DNA of 64,000 nucleotides, taken from assembly GCF_014191505.1 (NCBI RefSeq), contig NZ_JACHWS010000003.1, forward strand, positions 806,001 through 870,000. Reading direction: 5' to 3'. The position numbers were made by a program, and so were the translations under genes. The first letter of the stretch is position 1; the number at the start of each line of letters is the position of its first letter. Of this stretch, positions 18,716 through 29,045 are shown piece by piece. Source of the DNA: Hoyosella altamirensis (GTDB taxonomy: Bacteria > Actinomycetota > Actinomycetes > Mycobacteriales > Mycobacteriaceae). The notes under the pieces were generated by a model. The model did not search any database and was not told the origin of the DNA. It saw only the letters and a program-made list of their open reading frames with translations.

Positions 18716-19564
18716 ATGCCCAACACGTTCACACTGACGCTGCGCTGCATTGATCGGCCCGGGATCATCCGAGCGGTCAGCGCCTTCCTTTTCCAGCACA
18801 ACTGCGACATCACCGAACACAAACAGTTTGACGACAACCCCAATAGCGCATTCTTCCTGCGAACCTCATTCGTCTCGACAGACGACATTGATGTGCAGAC
18901 ACTCACCGAGTCTTTCGCGGAGACAGCGACATCATTCGGCATGGAGTACGAATTCCACAATAGCGATGCGCCTCGTGTGCTCGTCATGGTTTCCCGGATG
19001 GGCCATTGCCTCAACGACCTGATCTTCCGCTGGCGCTCAGGTGCTTTGGGTGGGGAACTCGTCGCGGCGGTATCGAATCATCCTGATCTTCGCCCGATGG
19101 CTGAAGCTGCGGGATTACCGTTCATCCACGTCCCCGTCACGCGGGACACGAAGACCGAAGCCGAGGCCGAACTGCTCCGACTCGTGGATGAATACCGTGC
19201 TGATCTGGTCGTGCTCGCCCGGTACATGCAGGTGCTTTCCGATGATGTGTGCAAGGCGCTGTATGGGCGGGCCATCAACATCCACCATTCGTTCCTGCCC
19301 GGGTTCAAGGGCGGGAAGCCCTACCACCAGGCGTACAACCGCGGCGTCAAGCTAGTCGGGGCGACAGCCCACTATGTGACGTCCGATCTCGACGAAGGCC
19401 CGATTATCGAGCAAGAGGTAATCCGGATCGACCACTCGTATGCTCCCGTTCGGCTAGCGACAGTGGGCCAGGATGCGGAGGCCCTTGCGCTGTCGCGGGC
19501 TGTGCGCTGGCACTGCGAGCACCGCGTGCTGTTTGATGGGCAGCGGACGGTCGTGTTCAACTAG
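18716..19564 (+). CDS. purU: formyltetrahydrofolate deformylase
   Basis: 282 residues. An N-terminal ACT domain (about 1-85, starting TLRCIDRPGIIRAVSAFLF) precedes a formyltransferase-like catalytic domain with INIHHSFLPGFKGGKPYHQA and the ATAHYVTSDLDEGPII segment. It hydrolyses 10-formyl-THF to formate and free THF, so it regenerates the folate acceptor when demethylation overloads the pool. purU is known beside dmg genes in Arthrobacter. A GAGGAGA site precedes the ATG, and a strong hairpin ends the transcript. Confidence 0.95.
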   Translation: MPNTFTLTLRCIDRPGIIRAVSAFLFQHNCDITEHKQFDDNPNSAFFLRTSFVSTDDIDVQTLTESFAETATSFGMEYEFHNSDAPRVLVMVSRMGHCLNDLIFRWRSGALGGELVAAVSNHPDLRPMAEAAGLPFIHVPVTRDTKTEAEAELLRLVDEYRADLVVLARYMQVLSDDVCKALYGRAINIHHSFLPGFKGGKPYHQAYNRGVKLVGATAHYVTSDLDEGPIIEQEVIRIDHSYAPVRLATVGQDAEALALSRAVRWHCEHRVLFDGQRTVVFN

Positions 19565-19585
19565 TACGAACTCGCGTGCGAGATG

Positions 19586-19618
19586 TGTGGGCGGTCCCGA
19601 TATCTGGGGCCGCCCACA
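19586..19618 (+). terminator. hairpin terminator after purU
   Basis: 13-base arms (19586-19598 and 19606-19618) pair with one mismatch around a 7-base loop. It lies 22 bp after the purU stop. A T-run is absent. Confidence 0.7.
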
Positions 19619-19713
19619 GCTTTGGCATGAGCACTGAGACTGACAGTTGACCATTCGTGCTGAATGCGATTCATACTCTTCAGGCAGCTAAGCGGTGGAG
19701 TTACCGTCGTTGA

Positions 19714-20196
19714 ATGGGCACGAAACCGTCACCCCGACTCAGCGCAATCGTTGCCTCTCTGCCACTAAGGCCGGGGATACGCGTGCTGGAAATAGGCTGT
19801 GGAACCGGGGCCGCAGCTCGCGAGGTCGCGCGGCGCATCGAAGGCGGCCGTGTGCTGGCCATCGATCGTTCCGCCAAAGCGATTGCAGCCGCTATTGCGA
19901 AATCTCAGTCTGAGATCGCGTCGGGACGGCTGAGCTACCGTCACACCGCAATCGAAATGTTCGAATTGGCCGACGATGAGCCGCGTTTCGATCTGGCATT
20001 CGCGGTACGAGTGGGCGCGCTCGATGGCCGTCACCCCGAACTGGCTGAACGGGCGCTGGACAGGATTGCCACCGCACTGACACCAGCCGGAAGCCTGATC
20101 CTGGACGGCGGCGACCCGGTGGGAGCAGCAGCGCTGAGCGCGAGGGCCGGCTCGCCGTTCCTACAACAGACTGCGGATCGCCTGCTCGAACCCTGA
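19714..20196 (+). CDS. small class I SAM-dependent methyltransferase-like protein
   Basis: 160 residues. Motif I VLEIGCGTGAAAREV and the acidic VLAIDRSAKAI of motif II are clear, followed by a FDLAFAVRVGAL strand. The protein is short, and its last 36 bases overlap the 3' end of the convergent GntR gene. No ribosome site is evident before the ATG at 19714, so the start is uncertain. The substrate is unknown; nothing ties it to betaine chemistry beyond position. Confidence 0.65.
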   Translation: MGTKPSPRLSAIVASLPLRPGIRVLEIGCGTGAAAREVARRIEGGRVLAIDRSAKAIAAAIAKSQSEIASGRLSYRHTAIEMFELADDEPRFDLAFAVRVGALDGRHPELAERALDRIATALTPAGSLILDGGDPVGAAALSARAGSPFLQQTADRLLEP

Positions 20197-20832
20197 GACG
20201 TGGGACAGCGTCAGTTTCGCCGCTGTCTCCTCGTCCCCATCGACGATGGCCCGCAGCAACGCGACGTGCTCGACCACATGGCTAGCGACGTCAGGCAGGC
20301 GGTCGAGGAAGAGGCACCAGATCCGGGTGGCGTGAGAGTCAAGGCTGACAAGGATGTCTTCGAGATACGGGTTGCCGGCTGCCCGGTAGATTTCGCGGTG
20401 TACCCGGATGTCTTTGCGCAGAACCTCTCGCGGATCCTCGTCTGGGCTGATGTCCGCGATTTCGTCCGCGAGCGCGGAGAGCCGGTCACGGGTTTCCAGC
20501 GAGGCAGACCGTGCGGCACGCGCGGCGGCTGAGGGCTCGAGCTGCTTCCGGATCTCCGAAATATCCGATAAGTCAGTCATGTCAACGCCGGTCGCGAAAG
20601 TACCGCGCCGCGGGTAGGCGACGACAAGACGCTCACGTTCGAGTCGCTTGAGCGCCTCTCGCACCGGCGTCCGCCCGAATCCCATCTCGTCTGCAAGGCG
20701 ATCATCGTTGATCGGCTCACCTGGCCGGATGTCCAGCATGATGAGCCGCTCGCGCACGATTTCGTAGGCCCGGTCAGCGTGTGTACCCGCAACGGGCAAC
20801 GCGTCTAGGAGCGTTGACTGCGCCAATTTCAT
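20161..20832 (-). CDS. GntR-family regulator (FadR/FCD subfamily)
   Basis: 223 residues from the ATG at 20832, which has TAGGAGATGAGA before it; the ATG two codons upstream overlaps that site. The N-terminal winged helix has the GntR pattern [26 protein letters not shown]. The C-terminal all-helical FCD domain has Asp/His residues ([15 protein letters not shown]) likely to bind metal and ligand. It is divergent from glyA-soxBDAG and probably regulates that operon and dmg-1 through the TGATATATCA palindromes. Its 3' end overlaps the methyltransferase gene. Confidence 0.9.
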   Translation of the reverse strand: MKLAQSTLLDALPVAGTHADRAYEIVRERLIMLDIRPGEPINDDRLADEMGFGRTPVREALKRLERERLVVAYPRRGTFATGVDMTDLSDISEIRKQLEPSAAARAARSASLETRDRLSALADEIADISPDEDPREVLRKDIRVHREIYRAAGNPYLEDILVSLDSHATRIWCLFLDRLPDVASHVVEHVALLRAIVDGDEETAAKLTLSHVSGFEQAIRSLL

Positions 20833-20850
20833 TCTCATCTCCTATAGCCC

Positions 20851-20900
20851 TTGACCTAACTCTCGCACTAACCTTACTCTACAACAACGTTGATATATCA
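20851..20900 (+). promoter_or_regulatory. glyA-sox operon promoter with palindrome TGATATATCA
   Basis: TTGACC (20851) and TACTCT (20875-20880) resemble -35 and -10 elements. The palindrome TGATATATCA (20891-20900) sits at or just after the expected transcription start, between the GntR gene and glyA. It is identical to the palindrome at 16114-16123. Confidence 0.6.
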
Positions 20901-20936
20901 GTATATCCGTTTCTGATCCTTCAGAGGGGCAACCAA

Positions 20937-22262
20937 ATGACTGTGCAGACCGACGAACTCACCAACGCGATCTCCAACCCCACCCTGAGCTATCCGCTTG
21001 CCACGCTAGATCCTGATGTTCATCAGGCGATCTCGGCTGAGTTGCGCAGACAGCAGGAGACGCTCGAGATGATCGCCAGTGAGAACTTCGCGCCTTTCGC
21101 AGTCATGCAGGCGCAAGGATCAGTACTCACCAACAAGTACGCCGAGGGTTACCCCGGGCGCCGCTACTACGGTGGGTGCGAGCATGTCGATGTCATCGAG
21201 CAGCTCGCCATCGACCGCCTGAAGTCACTCTTCGGCGCCGAGTACGCGAACGTTCAGCCACACTCTGGCGCCCAGGCCAACGCTGCCGCGATGTCGGCGC
21301 TTCTCGAGCCCGGCGACGCGATCCTCGGCCTGGCACTCGCCCACGGTGGCCACCTGACCCACGGGATGAAGCTCAACTTCTCCGGAAAGCTCTACAACGT
21401 CGCGGCATACCACGTTCGCGAAGACGACCACGTCGTCGACATGGATGAGGTGGAGCGCCTCGCCCGTGAGCATCGCCCGAAGCTCATCCTCGCCGGCTGG
21501 TCCGCTTACCCTCGCCAGCTCGATTTCGCGGCCTTCCGCCGGATCGCCGACGAGGTCGGCGCATACCTGATGGTCGACATGGCGCACTTCGCTGGACTCG
21601 TGGCAGCAGGCCTTCATCCCTCCCCAGTTCCCCACGCCCACGTCGTCACGTCCACCACGCACAAGACGCTCGGCGGACCGCGGGGCGGCTTCATCCTCAC
21701 AAACGACAAAGACCTGGCCAAGAAGTTCAACTCGTCAGTTTTTCCCGGCCAGCAGGGCGGCCCACTCGAGCACGTCATCGCGGCAAAGGCTGTCGCCTTC
21801 AAGCTCGCCGCCGAGCCTGAGTTTCAGGAGCGCCAGCAGCGCACACTCGACGGTGCGGCAATCATCGCGGAACGACTGCTGGCAGACGACTCGCGCGCAG
21901 CGGGAATCAATGTTGTCAGCGGCGGAACAGACGTGCACCTCGTCCTGGTCGACTTGCGAACATCCGAACTCGACGGCAAGCAGGCCGAAGACCGCCTGCA
22001 CCACGTAGGGATCACCGTCAACCGCAACGCCGTTCCCTTCGATCCCCGACCACCGATGGTGAGTTCCGGAGTTCGCATCGGCACACCAGCGCTCGCGACC
22101 CGTGGATTCACCCGCCAAGCCTTCACCGAAGTAGCCGACATCCTCAGCATCGCGCTGCGGCCGGACACGGACTCTGCCGCCCTCGACGGTCTCCGAGAAC
22201 GTGTCAGCACTCTCGCAGCACAGTTCCCGCTCTACCCTGATCTCACGGAGGCAGCCCGATGA
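20937..22262 (+). CDS. glyA: serine hydroxymethyltransferase
   Basis: 441 residues from the ATG at 20937, behind an AGAGGGG site; the longer in-frame reading runs through the promoter. Fold-type I PLP enzyme with the signature [13 protein letters not shown], Lys243 being the expected PLP lysine, and the N-terminal [27 protein letters not shown] region split over conserved blocks. Here it would join glycine (from sarcosine) with 5,10-methylene-THF (from the oxidases) to make serine for SdaA. It is the first gene of an operon with soxBDAG; its stop overlaps the soxB start (ATGA). Confidence 0.96.
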   Translation: MTVQTDELTNAISNPTLSYPLATLDPDVHQAISAELRRQQETLEMIASENFAPFAVMQAQGSVLTNKYAEGYPGRRYYGGCEHVDVIEQLAIDRLKSLFGAEYANVQPHSGAQANAAAMSALLEPGDAILGLALAHGGHLTHGMKLNFSGKLYNVAAYHVREDDHVVDMDEVERLAREHRPKLILAGWSAYPRQLDFAAFRRIADEVGAYLMVDMAHFAGLVAAGLHPSPVPHAHVVTSTTHKTLGGPRGGFILTNDKDLAKKFNSSVFPGQQGGPLEHVIAAKAVAFKLAAEPEFQERQQRTLDGAAIIAERLLADDSRAAGINVVSGGTDVHLVLVDLRTSELDGKQAEDRLHHVGITVNRNAVPFDPRPPMVSSGVRIGTPALATRGFTRQAFTEVADILSIALRPDTDSAALDGLRERVSTLAAQFPLYPDLTEAAR

Positions 22263-23491
22263 CGTCCCAGCCCCCCGGCGCCCACCTGCCAGACCATCCA
22301 GAATTCCTGTGGCGCAATCCTGAACCCAAGAAGGCCTACGACGTCGTCATCATCGGTGGCGGCGGACACGGCCTGGCCACCGCGCACTACCTGGCAAAGA
22401 ACCACGGCATCACCAACGTCGCTGTCCTTGAAAAAGGCTGGCTTGCGGGCGGGAACATGGCCCGCAACACGACGATCATCCGTTCCAACTACTTGTGGGA
22501 CGAGAGCGCAGGCATCTACGAGCATTCCCTCAAGCTGTGGGAAGGCCTCGAAGAAGACCTCGGCTACCCCATTCTTTTCAGCCAGCGTGGAGTGCTCAAC
22601 CTCGCGCACACTTTGCAGGACGTTCGCGACAGCGTCCGGCGCGTAGAGGCGAACAAGCTCAACGGGATCGACGCGCAATGGGTCGGCCCCGACGAGGTGA
22701 AAAAGCTCTGTCCGGTCGTCAACACCTCCAGCGACATCCGGTACCCCGTCCTCGGTGCGACCTATCAACCCCGTGCAGGGATCGCCAAACACGACTATGT
22801 GGCATGGGGCTTCGCGCGACGGGCCGACGAAGCCGGGATCGATATCATCCAGAACTGTGCCGTCACCGGCTTCATCCGGAAAGACAACAAGGTCGTCGGT
22901 GTCCGCACCACCCGTGGTGATATCGCGGCTGGACAGGTCGCGCTGTGCGCAGCCGGGCACACATCGACGCTGACGGACATGCTCGGTTTCCGGACACCAA
23001 TCCAGAGCCACCCCCTCCAAGCCCTCGTGTCGGAACTGCTTGAACCAGTCCACCCCACGGTTGTGATGTCGAACCACGTCCACGTATACGTCTCGCAGGC
23101 ACACAAGGGCGAACTCGTAATGGGAGCGGGCATCGATTCGTACAACGGGTACGGGCAGCGCGGCGCATTCCACATCATCGAACGCCAGATGGCCGCTGCG
23201 GTCGAACTGTTCCCCGCGTTCGCCCGCGCGCATCTGCTGCGCACGTGGGCCGGAATTGTCGATGTCTGCCCAGACGCCTCACCAATTGTCGGGCGCACGC
23301 CTTACGACAACGTGTACCTCGACTGTGGTTGGGGCACCGGAGGATTCAAGGCGACACCAGGCCTCGGCTGGTGCTTCGCCGACACGATCGCCAATGACGA
23401 GCCCCATCCGTACATCGCCCCGTTCAGCCTCGACAGATTCGTCACCGGCGCGCTCGTAGACGAGCATGGCGCCGCTGCGGTCGCCCACTGA
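22259..23491 (+). CDS. soxB: heterotetrameric sarcosine oxidase, beta subunit
   Basis: 410 residues. The FAD Rossmann motif [18 protein letters not shown] starts near residue 29, followed by the SoxB-typical [19 protein letters not shown]. The segment [11 protein letters not shown] carries His178, at the place where heterotetrameric enzymes attach FMN covalently. The C terminus has [14 protein letters not shown]. SoxB holds the FAD site where sarcosine is oxidised. It acts with SoxD, SoxA and SoxG, encoded next in the usual order. Confidence 0.96.
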   Translation: MTSQPPGAHLPDHPEFLWRNPEPKKAYDVVIIGGGGHGLATAHYLAKNHGITNVAVLEKGWLAGGNMARNTTIIRSNYLWDESAGIYEHSLKLWEGLEEDLGYPILFSQRGVLNLAHTLQDVRDSVRRVEANKLNGIDAQWVGPDEVKKLCPVVNTSSDIRYPVLGATYQPRAGIAKHDYVAWGFARRADEAGIDIIQNCAVTGFIRKDNKVVGVRTTRGDIAAGQVALCAAGHTSTLTDMLGFRTPIQSHPLQALVSELLEPVHPTVVMSNHVHVYVSQAHKGELVMGAGIDSYNGYGQRGAFHIIERQMAAAVELFPAFARAHLLRTWAGIVDVCPDASPIVGRTPYDNVYLDCGWGTGGFKATPGLGWCFADTIANDEPHPYIAPFSLDRFVTGALVDEHGAAAVAH

Positions 23492-23507
23492 CGTACAAGG
23501 AGCAGAC

Positions 23508-23786
23508 ATGCAACTCATCACGTGCCCGTGGTGCGGCGCCCGGGAAGAAACTGAGTTCCACTACGGCGGGGAAGCACACCTGCCCTATCCCGACGAGCCC
23601 GAAACGCTCACCGACGAGGAATGGGCGCACTTCGTATTCTTCCGCGCCAACCCCAAAGGTCCGTTCGCCGAACGCTGGTACCACAGCACTGGGTGCCGAC
23701 GCTGGTTCAACGCAATCCGCGACACCACGACCTACAAATTCCACCAGGTCTACCGACTCGACGAGCAAAGGCCGGCGATACCGTGA
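23508..23786 (+). CDS. soxD: heterotetrameric sarcosine oxidase, delta subunit
   Basis: 92 residues from the ATG at 23508 behind AAGGAGC. The small zinc-binding fold of SoxD is clear: CPWCGAREETEFHYGGEAH near the N terminus and the later YHSTGCRRWF supply the Cys/His ligands. The stop overlaps the soxA GTG start. Its role is structural within the sarcosine oxidase complex. Confidence 0.95.
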   Translation: MQLITCPWCGAREETEFHYGGEAHLPYPDEPETLTDEEWAHFVFFRANPKGPFAERWYHSTGCRRWFNAIRDTTTYKFHQVYRLDEQRPAIP

Positions 23787-26638
23787 ACGCACCATTCCGC
23801 ACCACCGAAAGCGGCCGAATCGACCGCCACACCCAGTACACTTTCACCTTCAACGGCCAGGAACTCACCGGCCATCCCGGTGACACAGTCGCGTCAGCGC
23901 TGCTCTCCCACGGCATTCACCACATCACCAGCAGCATCAAACTCGGCCGTCCCCGCGGCATCACCGCCGCATGGGCAGAAGATACAGGCGGGCTCATTCA
24001 GATCGAAGAGCCTTTCCCTGAGCCGATGCTGCTGGCCACCACAGTCGAGCTCTACGACGGTCTGGTTGCGCGCGGAATCCCCGGCCAGGGACGCCTCGCC
24101 GAGGTACCAGACTCAGCACGGTATGACAGCAAGCACGCGCACGCTGACGTACTCATCGTCGGTGCCGGTCCCGCCGGGCTCGCGGCCGCATTGACTGCCG
24201 CCCGGTCGGGCGCGCGCGTCGTGCTCGTCGACGAGCAGAGCGAACCGGGCGGCTCCCTGCTGGGCTCTCCCGAATTCATCGACGGCAGGCCAGCGCTCGA
24301 GTGGGTGCGTTCCGCAACAGCTGAATTAGCTACCTATCCCGAGGTGCTGCACCTCCAGCGCACCACCGCATTCGGCAACTACGATGACGGCTTCGTCCTC
24401 GCGGTCGAGCGCCGGACTGACCACCTCGGCTTCAATGCACCCGCCGCGCAGAGCCGCCAGCGCGTATGGCGTATCCGCGCCCGTAAGATCATCGTTGCGA
24501 CCGGCGCGCATGAGCGCCCCATCGTATTCAGCGACAACGATCGTCCCGGCATCATGCTTGCCGATAGCGCGCGAACGTTCCTGCACCGCTACGGCGTCAC
24601 TGTCGGGCGGAAGGCCGTTGTGTTCACGACCAACGACAGCGCCTACGCGGCAGCGATCGACCTCCACGATGCGGGCGTCACCATCGGAGCTGTCATCGAC
24701 GCTCGCGACGACGCGCCCAAGAAGTGGCAGAACGAATGCGCTAAGCGCGGGATTACCGTTCAGGCAGGCTCCGTGGTGACCGGCACGCTGGGTCAAGAGC
24801 GCATCACCCACGCACTCATTGCCGATCGGGCGACTGCGGAGCGGAAGGCTCCGATCGCGTGCGACGTGCTGCTGGTCAGCGGCGGCTGGAATCCCGCAGT
24901 CCATCTCTTCAGCCAGGTCCGCGGTGCACTGCGTTTCGATGAGACACTCGGAGCCTTCGTGCCTGATGGGGAGCTCCCCGGGCTTACTGTCGCGGGATCG
25001 GCGAATGGTGTGTTCACGCTCGGTGCGTGCCTTCGCCAGGGGCAGGCTGCAGCGACAGCCGCTCTCACCACGCTCAATTTCACCGTTGGGCTGCAGGCGG
25101 TCGGTTCAGCATCGTCCGCGGGCGTTTCCAGCACACCTCTCGTGCTGTGGCGAGTTCCGGATCCCGCTCACGAAGACACTCAGTTCGTCGACCTGCAACG
25201 GGACGCCACTGTGGCCGACCTGGCACGCGCAGTGGGTGCGGGCCTGCACTCCGTCGAGCACGTCAAGCGCTACACGACGATCGGCACCGCGCACGATCAG
25301 GGCAAAACCTCGGGAATCATTGCCTCCGGTATCACCGCCGATCTGCTCGGCCGGCCGATCCAGGAGCTAGGTACGACGACGTTCCGCCCGCCGTACACTC
25401 CGGTGGCGTTCGCGGCGCTCGCCGGCCGTAGCCGCGGCAGCTTGTTCGACCCGGAACGGGAGACAGCCGTGCACGACTGGCACGTCGCTCACGGCGCGGT
25501 CTTCGAAGACGTCGGACAGTGGAAACGCCCGCGCTACTACCCGCAGGCTGGGGAAGACATGCATGAGGCAGTGCTTCGCGAGTGTGCCGCAGCGCGAAAG
25601 AATGTCGGCATTCTCGACGGATCGACACTGGGCAAAATTGATGTCCAAGGGCCAGATTCCGGCACGCTGCTAGACCTTCTCTACACGAACATGATGAGCA
25701 CCCTCAAAGTGGGCATGGTCCGCTACGGCGTGATGTGCGGCGTAGACGGCATGGTCATCGACGATGGCACGGTGATGCGTCTCGCTGACGATCGCTTCCA
25801 GGTCTTCACGACCACGGGAGGTGCAGCGAAGATCCTCGACTGGATGGAGGAATGGCTGCAGACCGAGTGGCCGCACCTGCGCGTTCGATTGACGTCGGTC
25901 ACCGAACAGTGGGCTACGTTCCCAGTGGTCGGCCCGAAGTCGCGGGCACTCATCGGAGACCTCTTTCCCGATCTCGACGTGTCCAACGAGAACTTCCCGT
26001 TCATGGCTTGGCGCGATACGACGTTCGGCGATATTCCCGTCCGGGTGGCACGCATCAGCTTTTCCGGCGAACTCGCGTTCGAAGTCAATGTCAGCAGCTG
26101 GTATGCCCTGGCACTGTGGGAAACCCTCATCGCCGCCGGCGAGCGGTACGGCATCACGCCGTACGGCACTGAGACGATGCACGTGCTGCGCGCTGAAAAG
26201 GGATACCCCATCGTCGGGCAAGACACCGACGGAACCGTCACTCCCCAGGATCTCGGCATGAATTGGGTGGTGTCGAAGAAGAAGCGTGACTTCGTCGGGA
26301 AGCGCTCGTTCGCACGCCCCGAGAACCAGAACCCGCTGCGCAAACAGCTCGTCGGCGTGGTTCCGGTCGACGGGCTGACTTTCATCCCCGAAGGGGCGCA
26401 AGTAGTCGAGCACATGGCCGACGGGGCGCTCCCGCCACCACCGGTACCGATGCTCGGACATGTGACGTCCAGCTATCACAGCGTCGCGCTCGGCAAACCA
26501 TTCGGCCTCGCGCTCGTCAAGGCCGGCAAGTCCCGCCTCGGCGAGGTGGTGCACGTCCCCCTCGACGGGCAACTCGTCGCCGTCGAAATCACCAGTTCTG
26601 TTCTTGTCGATCCGGAAGGAGCGCGCCGCGATGGCTGA
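23783..26638 (+). CDS. soxA: heterotetrameric sarcosine oxidase, alpha subunit
   Basis: 951 residues from the GTG overlapping the soxD stop (GTGA). An N-terminal ferredoxin-like segment (GHPGDTVASALLSHGIH) is followed by an NAD-binding Rossmann domain (VLIVGAGPAGLAAALTAARS, about residue 115) and the SoxA middle region. The C-terminal half has the GcvT-like folate domain (KIDVQGPDSGTLLDLLYTN; ISFSGELAFEVNVS) that loads the methyl carbon onto THF. Length and order match known SoxA proteins. It makes glycine, 5,10-methylene-THF and hydrogen peroxide together with SoxB. Confidence 0.96.
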   Translation: MNAPFRTTESGRIDRHTQYTFTFNGQELTGHPGDTVASALLSHGIHHITSSIKLGRPRGITAAWAEDTGGLIQIEEPFPEPMLLATTVELYDGLVARGIPGQGRLAEVPDSARYDSKHAHADVLIVGAGPAGLAAALTAARSGARVVLVDEQSEPGGSLLGSPEFIDGRPALEWVRSATAELATYPEVLHLQRTTAFGNYDDGFVLAVERRTDHLGFNAPAAQSRQRVWRIRARKIIVATGAHERPIVFSDNDRPGIMLADSARTFLHRYGVTVGRKAVVFTTNDSAYAAAIDLHDAGVTIGAVIDARDDAPKKWQNECAKRGITVQAGSVVTGTLGQERITHALIADRATAERKAPIACDVLLVSGGWNPAVHLFSQVRGALRFDETLGAFVPDGELPGLTVAGSANGVFTLGACLRQGQAAATAALTTLNFTVGLQAVGSASSAGVSSTPLVLWRVPDPAHEDTQFVDLQRDATVADLARAVGAGLHSVEHVKRYTTIGTAHDQGKTSGIIASGITADLLGRPIQELGTTTFRPPYTPVAFAALAGRSRGSLFDPERETAVHDWHVAHGAVFEDVGQWKRPRYYPQAGEDMHEAVLRECAAARKNVGILDGSTLGKIDVQGPDSGTLLDLLYTNMMSTLKVGMVRYGVMCGVDGMVIDDGTVMRLADDRFQVFTTTGGAAKILDWMEEWLQTEWPHLRVRLTSVTEQWATFPVVGPKSRALIGDLFPDLDVSNENFPFMAWRDTTFGDIPVRVARISFSGELAFEVNVSSWYALALWETLIAAGERYGITPYGTETMHVLRAEKGYPIVGQDTDGTVTPQDLGMNWVVSKKKRDFVGKRSFARPENQNPLRKQLVGVVPVDGLTFIPEGAQVVEHMADGALPPPPVPMLGHVTSSYHSVALGKPFGLALVKAGKSRLGEVVHVPLDGQLVAVEITSSVLVDPEGARRDG

Positions 26639-27221
26639 TGTACTTACACCGCGCAGTCCGCTGCAGTCCTGGCGCGAGCGTTTCGCTCAGCTCGCACCGT
26701 CCGTGGACATCACCGAAGAGCCCTTCACGACGATGACCACGCTGTGGGTCGATCCGTCAGGGCCGGGCGGTGCGGCCGCGGCAAAAGTTCTCGGCGTGGA
26801 TCTCCCCGTCACTCCGTGTACGTATGCGACTCACAGCGATTCGGCCGTCATTTGGGTGGGGCCAGAGGAGTGGCTAGTCACCTCCGCATCCGCGTCGCCG
26901 GTGGCACAGGAACACGAATTGCGGTCCGCCGTGGTGGCACACGGCGGAAGCGCGACCGACGTGTCAGGCCAGCGAACAACATTGCGCTTGAGAGGACCCC
27001 ACACACTCGACATCCTGACTAAAGGGTGTTCGCTCGACCTGCACCCCCAGGTGTACACGCTGGGCTCCGCTGCGCAGACCGCACTCGGCGAGGCAGGCGT
27101 GATTCTCATGGCGATGGACGGCACCGGCACCGATTACCGGATTCTCGTACGCTCCTCGTTCGCACGGTACCTCGCGGACTGGCTGCTCGATGCGGCTGCC
27201 GAATACACGGACACGCCATGA
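26631..27221 (+). CDS. soxG: heterotetrameric sarcosine oxidase, gamma subunit
   Basis: 196 residues from the ATG at 26631, overlapping the soxA end by 8 bp, with GGAAGGAGC upstream. The protein shows the weakly conserved GcvT-like SoxG fold: WVGPEEWLV, then DVSGQRTTLRLRGPHTLDILTKGCSLDLHP in conserved pieces, and YRILVRSSFARYLADWLLDAA at the C terminus. SoxG completes the complex. The gene's stop overlaps the start of the GcvH-like gene. Confidence 0.93.
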   Translation: MADVLTPRSPLQSWRERFAQLAPSVDITEEPFTTMTTLWVDPSGPGGAAAAKVLGVDLPVTPCTYATHSDSAVIWVGPEEWLVTSASASPVAQEHELRSAVVAHGGSATDVSGQRTTLRLRGPHTLDILTKGCSLDLHPQVYTLGSAAQTALGEAGVILMAMDGTGTDYRILVRSSFARYLADWLLDAAAEYTDTP

Positions 27222-27631
27222 AAGCACACCTGATTCCGACTGACCGCCACTACAGCTCAGGGCACAGCTGGCTCGCGCTCGCTCCTGGTGGACGATTCGC
27301 GGACTATCCACTTCGCGTGGGGGTCACGGACATCGCACTGGCCAACGCGGGTGACATTCTGCGAATCGAACTCCCGCCAGTCAGCGACACCATCCGCGCT
27401 GGTGCCCCCTGTGCCCGACTGTGGATGTCGTCGCACCCTGTCCTGACGGTGCGATCGCCCATATCCGGGCGAGTCACCATCACCAACCCCCACGTGGTCG
27501 ACGACCCTCAGCTCATCGCTGACGACCCGTTCTACAAAGGCTGGCTCTTCGCCATCCTCCCCTCCCCTGCATCCTCAGGCGAAGGCCTCCTCACACCCGC
27601 CCAATACGCGCACAAACTCCGTGAGGGGTGA
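27218..27631 (+). CDS. GcvH-like (glycine cleavage H protein fold) protein lacking the lipoyl lysine
   Basis: 137 residues, the length of GcvH. The H-protein pattern is clear: [46 protein letters not shown] and [12 protein letters not shown]. In GcvH the lipoylated Lys lies eight residues before the Pro of SP(V/I)SG; here that position is His73, inside [10 protein letters not shown], and no Lys is nearby. It cannot be a normal lipoyl carrier. Its start overlaps the soxG stop (ATGA) and sdaA follows 4 bp later, so it belongs to the sarcosine-to-serine operon. A scaffold or regulatory role is only a guess. Confidence 0.85.
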   Translation: MKAHLIPTDRHYSSGHSWLALAPGGRFADYPLRVGVTDIALANAGDILRIELPPVSDTIRAGAPCARLWMSSHPVLTVRSPISGRVTITNPHVVDDPQLIADDPFYKGWLFAILPSPASSGEGLLTPAQYAHKLREG

Positions 27632-27635
27632 TCCC

Positions 27636-29018
27636 ATGACTGTTAGCGTCTTTGATCTTTTCTCGGTCGGTATTGGCCCGTCGAGTTCACACACCGTCGG
27701 GCCCATGCGGGCGGCCGCGAGGTTCATCGAGACACTCCACGACCAAGGCACTTTCGCCCAGGTCGCGGACGTCCAGGCAGATCTCTACGGTTCGCTCGCA
27801 GCCACCGGGAAGGGCCACGGCACGATGTCGGCGGTCCTCCTCGGACTCGAGGGCAACCAGCCAGAGACCATCACGACAGAGCACCTCGAGGAGCGAATCA
27901 ACGCCATTCGCAGCACCGGGTACATCAAGTTCGGTGGCGGCCAGGAAATCAAGCTGTCCGAGGAGGACATCACCCTGCACCCGCACACCGCGCTGCCCTT
28001 TCATCCCAATGGCATGACGCTCGCCGCATACGCTGCGGACAACACCGTCCTGCACAGCGAGACCTACTTCTCGATCGGTGGCGGGTTCGTCGTCACCGAG
28101 GCTGAAGCGGCAGATCCAGCACCGCGGCGGGCCTCCGCGTTCTCATACGGCTCCTCGAAAGAACTCATCGATCTCGTCGACCGGCACGAGTGCGCAATCA
28201 GTGAACTGATGTTGCGATTCGAGTGCGAAATCCGCTCCGGTCACGAGGTTTCCAGTCGGCTTCTGCACATCCGGGACGTAATGACCGAATGTGAGCAGAA
28301 CGGAATCTCGCGGACCGGGGTGCTGCCGGGCCCATTGGGCGTGCGGCGGCGAGCACGCGATTGGTACTTGAAACTCGATGCGGAAGACCCTCACCGCACA
28401 CCTGAATTCGCTGAGGACTGGGTGAATCTTGTGGCGCTCGCGGTCAATGAGGAGAACGCGTCGGGCGGTCGCATCGTGACGGCTCCGACCAACGGGGCTG
28501 CCGGTATCGTTCCCGCTGTCCTGCATTATGCCGTCGGTTACACACCGGCGGGCAGGGCTGACGCCGATGACACCGCCATACGCTTCTTGCTGACCGCAGG
28601 CGCGATCGGTTCGCTATACAAGGAGCGCGCTTCAATTTCCGGTGCTGAAGTCGGCTGCCAGGGCGAGGTCGGTTCTGCTGCGTCGATGGCAGCGGCAGGC
28701 CTCGCGGAGGTTCTCGGCGGCTCACCACGCCAGGTGGAGAACGCCGCTGAGATTGCGATGGAACACAGCCTCGGGCTGACGTGCGACCCGATCGCTGGGC
28801 TTGTCCAGATTCCGTGCATCGAACGCAACGCGATCTCGGCCGGCAAAGCCATCAACGCCGCCCGTATGGCGCTGCGAGGCGATGGGACCCACCGCGTCAG
28901 TCTCGATCAGGTCATTGAAACCATGCGCGCCACTGGTGCGGACATGCTCTCGAAGTACAAGGAGACGTCACAGGGCGGGCTAGCAATCAGCGTCGCCGTG
29001 AACCATGTCGAGTGCTGA
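27636..29018 (+). CDS. sdaA: L-serine dehydratase (ammonia-lyase), iron-sulfur type, single chain
   Basis: 460 residues with the beta domain first ([25 protein letters not shown]) and the alpha domain after about residue 190, including [11 protein letters not shown] and [17 protein letters not shown], whose cysteines bind the 4Fe-4S cluster. It turns serine into pyruvate and ammonia. As last gene of the glyA-sox operon it drains the serine made from betaine-derived glycine into central metabolism. The ATG at 27636 follows GAGGGGTGATCCC; an in-frame ATG 5 codons earlier overlaps the previous gene. Confidence 0.95.
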   Translation: MTVSVFDLFSVGIGPSSSHTVGPMRAAARFIETLHDQGTFAQVADVQADLYGSLAATGKGHGTMSAVLLGLEGNQPETITTEHLEERINAIRSTGYIKFGGGQEIKLSEEDITLHPHTALPFHPNGMTLAAYAADNTVLHSETYFSIGGGFVVTEAEAADPAPRRASAFSYGSSKELIDLVDRHECAISELMLRFECEIRSGHEVSSRLLHIRDVMTECEQNGISRTGVLPGPLGVRRRARDWYLKLDAEDPHRTPEFAEDWVNLVALAVNEENASGGRIVTAPTNGAAGIVPAVLHYAVGYTPAGRADADDTAIRFLLTAGAIGSLYKERASISGAEVGCQGEVGSAASMAAAGLAEVLGGSPRQVENAAEIAMEHSLGLTCDPIAGLVQIPCIERNAISAGKAINAARMALRGDGTHRVSLDQVIETMRATGADMLSKYKETSQGGLAISVAVNHVEC

Positions 29019-29045
29019 GGCGACTTCCCTACAACATCACTTTGA

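Noticed and set aside
20781-20936. 52-residue N-terminal extension of GlyA
   Set aside because: It crosses the promoter and palindrome and does not occur in serine hydroxymethyltransferases.
22232-23233. 333-codon minus-strand open frame opposite soxB
   Set aside because: It mirrors soxB, has no recognisable motif and no ribosome site.
25670-26572. 300-codon minus-strand open frame opposite soxA
   Set aside because: Shadow of the soxA reading frame; no domain signature.
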